Both the position numbers and the translations under genes were made by a program. A stretch of 64,000 bases of DNA from Phytohabitans sp037414955 (GTDB lineage Bacteria; Actinomycetota; Actinomycetes; Mycobacteriales; Micromonosporaceae): NCBI GenBank assembly GCA_037414955.1, contig JBBEWH010000019.1:1-64000 (forward strand), given 5' to 3'. The notes beneath the pieces were generated by a model. That model saw only the letters and a list, made by a program, of their open reading frames with translations, had not been told where the DNA came from and made no database searches. Positions 61,857-64,000 of the stretch are shown here, piece after piece. Position 1 is the stretch's first letter. Each line of letters begins with the position of its first letter.

Positions 61857-62369
61857 CGCATCAGCCTCATCGACGGAGTGGACGAGCGTCCACCGGTGTG
61901 GGCAACGCCTGTGGATAACCGCCCAAGGTCAGCCCTATCCACAGCCCGCGATCGGGTTACGACCCGGGACTGTTGACCAATCCGCCTGGCCTCCGGCGGT
62001 GGCGTGTGGCGTTGCGGTTCACGGGCGGCCTTGCCGGTCATGTAAAACAGGAACTGTTGTCGCACAGCGCGTCACCGGCCTCAGCCTCGAAGCCAGGCAG
62101 CATCCCTTGAGCCGCAGGAATCGCATCGCGGAAGGCCGGTTGTAGCGGGTCAGCCAGACCGAATCCCTGCCCAGCGTACGCCGCCGGCCGTTGAGCAAGT
62201 CCTCCAGCGCGCTGGCGGCGTCAACTGGTCCGGTCCGGTCGCGGCGCATCTCGGCCCACCGCCGAGTTGTCCTCAGTGGCCACGATATTGCGAGTATCTG
62301 GTAACGACGCCGGCCTGAACCTGCCCACCGGAGTGGTGGGAGGATCTGGCTCGGATCATCGGAGCTGTG
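61857..62369. other. Intergenic region with DnaA-box-like dyad
   Basis: About 513 bases between divergent genes. It holds the paired DnaA-type sites at 61.91-61.94 kb, a CGGGT/ACCCG dyad near 61955, and a stretch around 62.09-62.24 kb whose minus-strand frame is only weakly protein-like. No gene is supported. It should contain promoters for both neighbours. Confidence 0.5.
61910..61943. promoter_or_regulatory. Inverted pair of DnaA-box-like sites
   Basis: TGTGGATAA (61910-61918) is a perfect complement of the DnaA box TTATCCACA. CTATCCACA (61935-61943) matches at eight of nine positions on the opposite orientation, so TGTGGATA and TATCCACA form an 8-bp dyad. It lies in a spacer near the end of the conjugation-like module. 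A replication origin or a DnaA-controlled promoter are both possible. Confidence 0.45.
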
Positions 62370-64000
62370 ATGGACAGCGGACGACGAGCCGGGGAGGCAG
62401 ACGTGACTGGCCAGGAGCTCACCAGGATTGAGGAGCTTGTCCTCCAGTCGGCCCGGACGGGGGCACGAGTCAAGTTCGAGGTGCTCCGCAATCCCGGTGG
62501 GGACGAGCCGGATGTCGACGTGGATCTGAGGGCCGCGCGGGCGGTACGGGCAGGGTTCCTGGCCAGTCTGCTGACCGGGGAGCTGACCCCAGAGTCCTCC
62601 CGCCTGAGAGCCGTGAAGGTGGAGGGCGCGTGGATCAGTGGTCTTCTGGACCTCCAAGGCACGGCGCTGGTGTGCCCGCTGCTGTTGGTGGACTGCGACT
62701 TTGAGCAGCCACTGATCTTGAGCGAAGCGAGAGCGCATGCGGTGCATCTCCGCGGCTGCCGGGCGCCAGCGGTCCTCGCCGATCAGCTGCGGACAGAGGC
62801 CGATCTTGACCTCAGCCAACTCCGTGTAACGGAAGGAGTACGCCTGAATGGCGCCCGCATCGGCGGGCGAGTCATCCTCGACGGCGCAAAGCTCGCTGCC
62901 AACCGGCGCCCAGCACTTCTTGCCGAGGCTCTGACCGTCGACCTTGGCCTCTCCTGCCAGCATGGGTTCGTCGCAGAAGGAGAGGTGAGGCTGGTCGGTG
63001 CCCGCATTGGCGGCCAGCTCAATATGATCGGCGCTGACCTTTCCAATCCGGACGGCACTGCTCTGGCCGCCGAGCACATGACCGTCGCACAGAGCATGTT
63101 CTGTCGCGAGGGATTCACAGCTCGCGGAGAAGTGCGACTCACCGGCGCCGAGATCGGGGGCACACTCGATTTCAGTGCCGCCAACCTGATCAATCCAGAC
63201 GGTGTCGTGCTGTTTGGCGACATGTTGACGGTCGAGCATGTCGCCACCTTCGGTGGCGGCTTCACCGCGGAGGGACAGCTGCGCCTGCTCGGTGCTCGCG
63301 TGGGCGGCCAGCTCGTATTCAACGGTGCGAAGCTCATCAATGGCCCCGATCCAGATGGCCTCCCATGGCCTAAGGGTGGCCGTCCACCGGCGCTGGTTGC
63401 AGACGGCCTCGTCGTCGACCACGACCTGATCTGCGAGGACGGGTTCACAGCGCTGGGCGGACTGCGACTCGTCGGCGCCCATGTCAAGGGGGAACTTCGT
63501 CTCAACAACGCCGTCCTGTTCAACGAAAACGGTGTGGCCCTCGCCGCCGCGTCTCTGACTGTCGATCGCGACATGTACTTCGTCCGTAGCACCGCCCGCG
63601 GTGAGGTAGCGCTCGTGGGTGCCCGCATCGGCAACTCGCTCGACTTCACCAAAACGGATCTCGCGAACCTCGGAGGCATGGCTCTCGACTTGGAGTCGGT
63701 CCGTGCCGCACGACTTGTGCTGATGCCCCTCCATGATCCGTTCGGTGGCGTCGACCTCACGAACGCCGAGGTAGAGCGTCTCTACGATGACCTGTCCGGG
63801 TCGGTCCGCTGGGTGCGCGCGTCGCCGTTGCTCCTGACGGGGTTCACCTACGGGGCGTTCGGGGATGACACACTCGGTGATTCCCACGTGAAGGTCCGCG
63901 CGCGGCTGCGTTGGCTGAGACGAAACCAGCATGGCTACACGCCACAACTGTACGAACAGCTTGCAGCGGCTTACCGCAGGTCGGGACGTGATGATGCGGC
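62370..64000 (+). CDS. Large repeat protein (membrane-associated oxidoreductase-like annotation), incomplete
   Basis: An open frame continues to the window edge (more than 540 residues). After a polar N-terminal part it holds repeats of about 45-50 residues built on LVGARIGGQL and NPDGTALAAEHMTV-type blocks (for example LRLLGARVGGQLVFNGA and VRLVGARIGGQLNM). These form a parallel beta-helix-like array, as in the Streptomyces proteins loosely called membrane-associated oxidoreductases. No redox cofactor motif is visible in this part, so the name is doubtful. The ATG at 62370 follows GGAGCTGTG; a GTG at 62403 after GGGGAGG is an alternative. Confidence 0.7.
   Translation, partial: MDSGRRAGEADVTGQELTRIEELVLQSARTGARVKFEVLRNPGGDEPDVDVDLRAARAVRAGFLASLLTGELTPESSRLRAVKVEGAWISGLLDLQGTALVCPLLLVDCDFEQPLILSEARAHAVHLRGCRAPAVLADQLRTEADLDLSQLRVTEGVRLNGARIGGRVILDGAKLAANRRPALLAEALTVDLGLSCQHGFVAEGEVRLVGARIGGQLNMIGADLSNPDGTALAAEHMTVAQSMFCREGFTARGEVRLTGAEIGGTLDFSAANLINPDGVVLFGDMLTVEHVATFGGGFTAEGQLRLLGARVGGQLVFNGAKLINGPDPDGLPWPKGGRPPALVADGLVVDHDLICEDGFTALGGLRLVGAHVKGELRLNNAVLFNENGVALAAASLTVDRDMYFVRSTARGEVALVGARIGNSLDFTKTDLANLGGMALDLESVRAARLVLMPLHDPFGGVDLTNAEVERLYDDLSGSVRWVRASPLLLTGFTYGAFGDDTLGDSHVKVRARLRWLRRNQHGYTPQLYEQLAAAYRRSGRDDA

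Noticed and set aside
62019..63947. 642-codon minus-strand frame
   Set aside because: The plus strand over the same bases encodes a regular repeat protein with two good ribosome sites; the minus product has no recognisable structure.
1..64000. CRISPR arrays, rRNA genes and tRNA genes
   Set aside because: No regularly spaced direct repeats of CRISPR length, no rRNA-like stretch and no convincing tRNA T-loop with cloverleaf was seen on reading. A tRNAscan-SE/CRISPR search would be decisive.

Overview
The window is very GC-rich DNA from an actinomycete. Gene content points to Micromonosporaceae (a Micromonospora-like organism): DUF397 plus XRE/DUF5753 regulator pairs, a STAND ATPase, DUF5999, a Tad pilus locus with a SARP-type protein, and GTG or TTG starts with 4-base stop/start overlaps. 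I infer this from gene families only; no rRNA or tRNA gene was found to anchor it.

Layout. (1) 0.1-7.6 kb, minus strand: a STAND ATPase, a DUF5999 protein, a secreted protein, and a coupled three-gene operon of an APC permease, an unknown protein and a histidine-decarboxylase-like PLP enzyme. (2) 7.6-17.9 kb: mixed accessory genes. These are a recombinase zinc-ribbon remnant, an XRE/DUF5753 plus DUF397 pair, two paralogous regulators with the same N-terminal domain on either side of an SDR oxidoreductase, an L-asparaginase coupled to a PPC-domain protein, a frameshifted coiled-coil remnant and a creatininase-family hydrolase. (3) 17.9-31.3 kb: a Tad/Flp pilus locus. Eleven minus-strand genes, almost all joined by ATGA or GTGA overlaps, run from a lipoprotein through CpaB, TadZ, TadA, TadB, TadC, a pilin candidate and three TadE/G-like proteins to a large membrane LysM/SARP protein. 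Two winged-helix regulators and a prepilin peptidase lie divergently on the plus strand. (4) 31.4-34.2 kb: a less GC-rich cassette with a small membrane protein, a membrane-anchored Hint-domain protein and a PD-(D/E)xK nuclease-like protein. (5) 34.2-60.0 kb: a conjugation-like module of two divergent operons. The leftward one holds a lipoprotein, a bifunctional wall hydrolase, three or four unknown proteins and a 2,911-codon adenine methylase/SNF2 helicase. The rightward one holds a VirB2-like protein, a VirB8-like protein, VirB6, a PrgI/SCO6880 protein, a VirB4 ATPase, a VirD4 coupling ATPase and a primase fused to a PP2C-like domain. Between the operons are perfect inverted repeats and repeated CCGTAGCG motifs. 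(6) 60-64 kb: two coupled unknown genes on the minus strand, a spacer with paired DnaA-box-like sites, and a large repeat protein that runs off the window.

How the genes may work together. TadZ/A/B/C with the peptidase and pilin-like proteins should build a surface pilus, possibly for attachment. The T4SS-like ATPases, channel proteins and wall hydrolase should move DNA, and the primase and helicase/methylase should process or protect it. I found no integrase, replication initiator or canonical relaxase, so whether this is a plasmid, an integrated element or a chromosomal island stays open. The most unusual items are the transmembrane LysM-SARP protein, the primase-PP2C fusion with altered metal ligands, the ORF nested in the giant gene's 5' end, and the CCGTAGCG control region.
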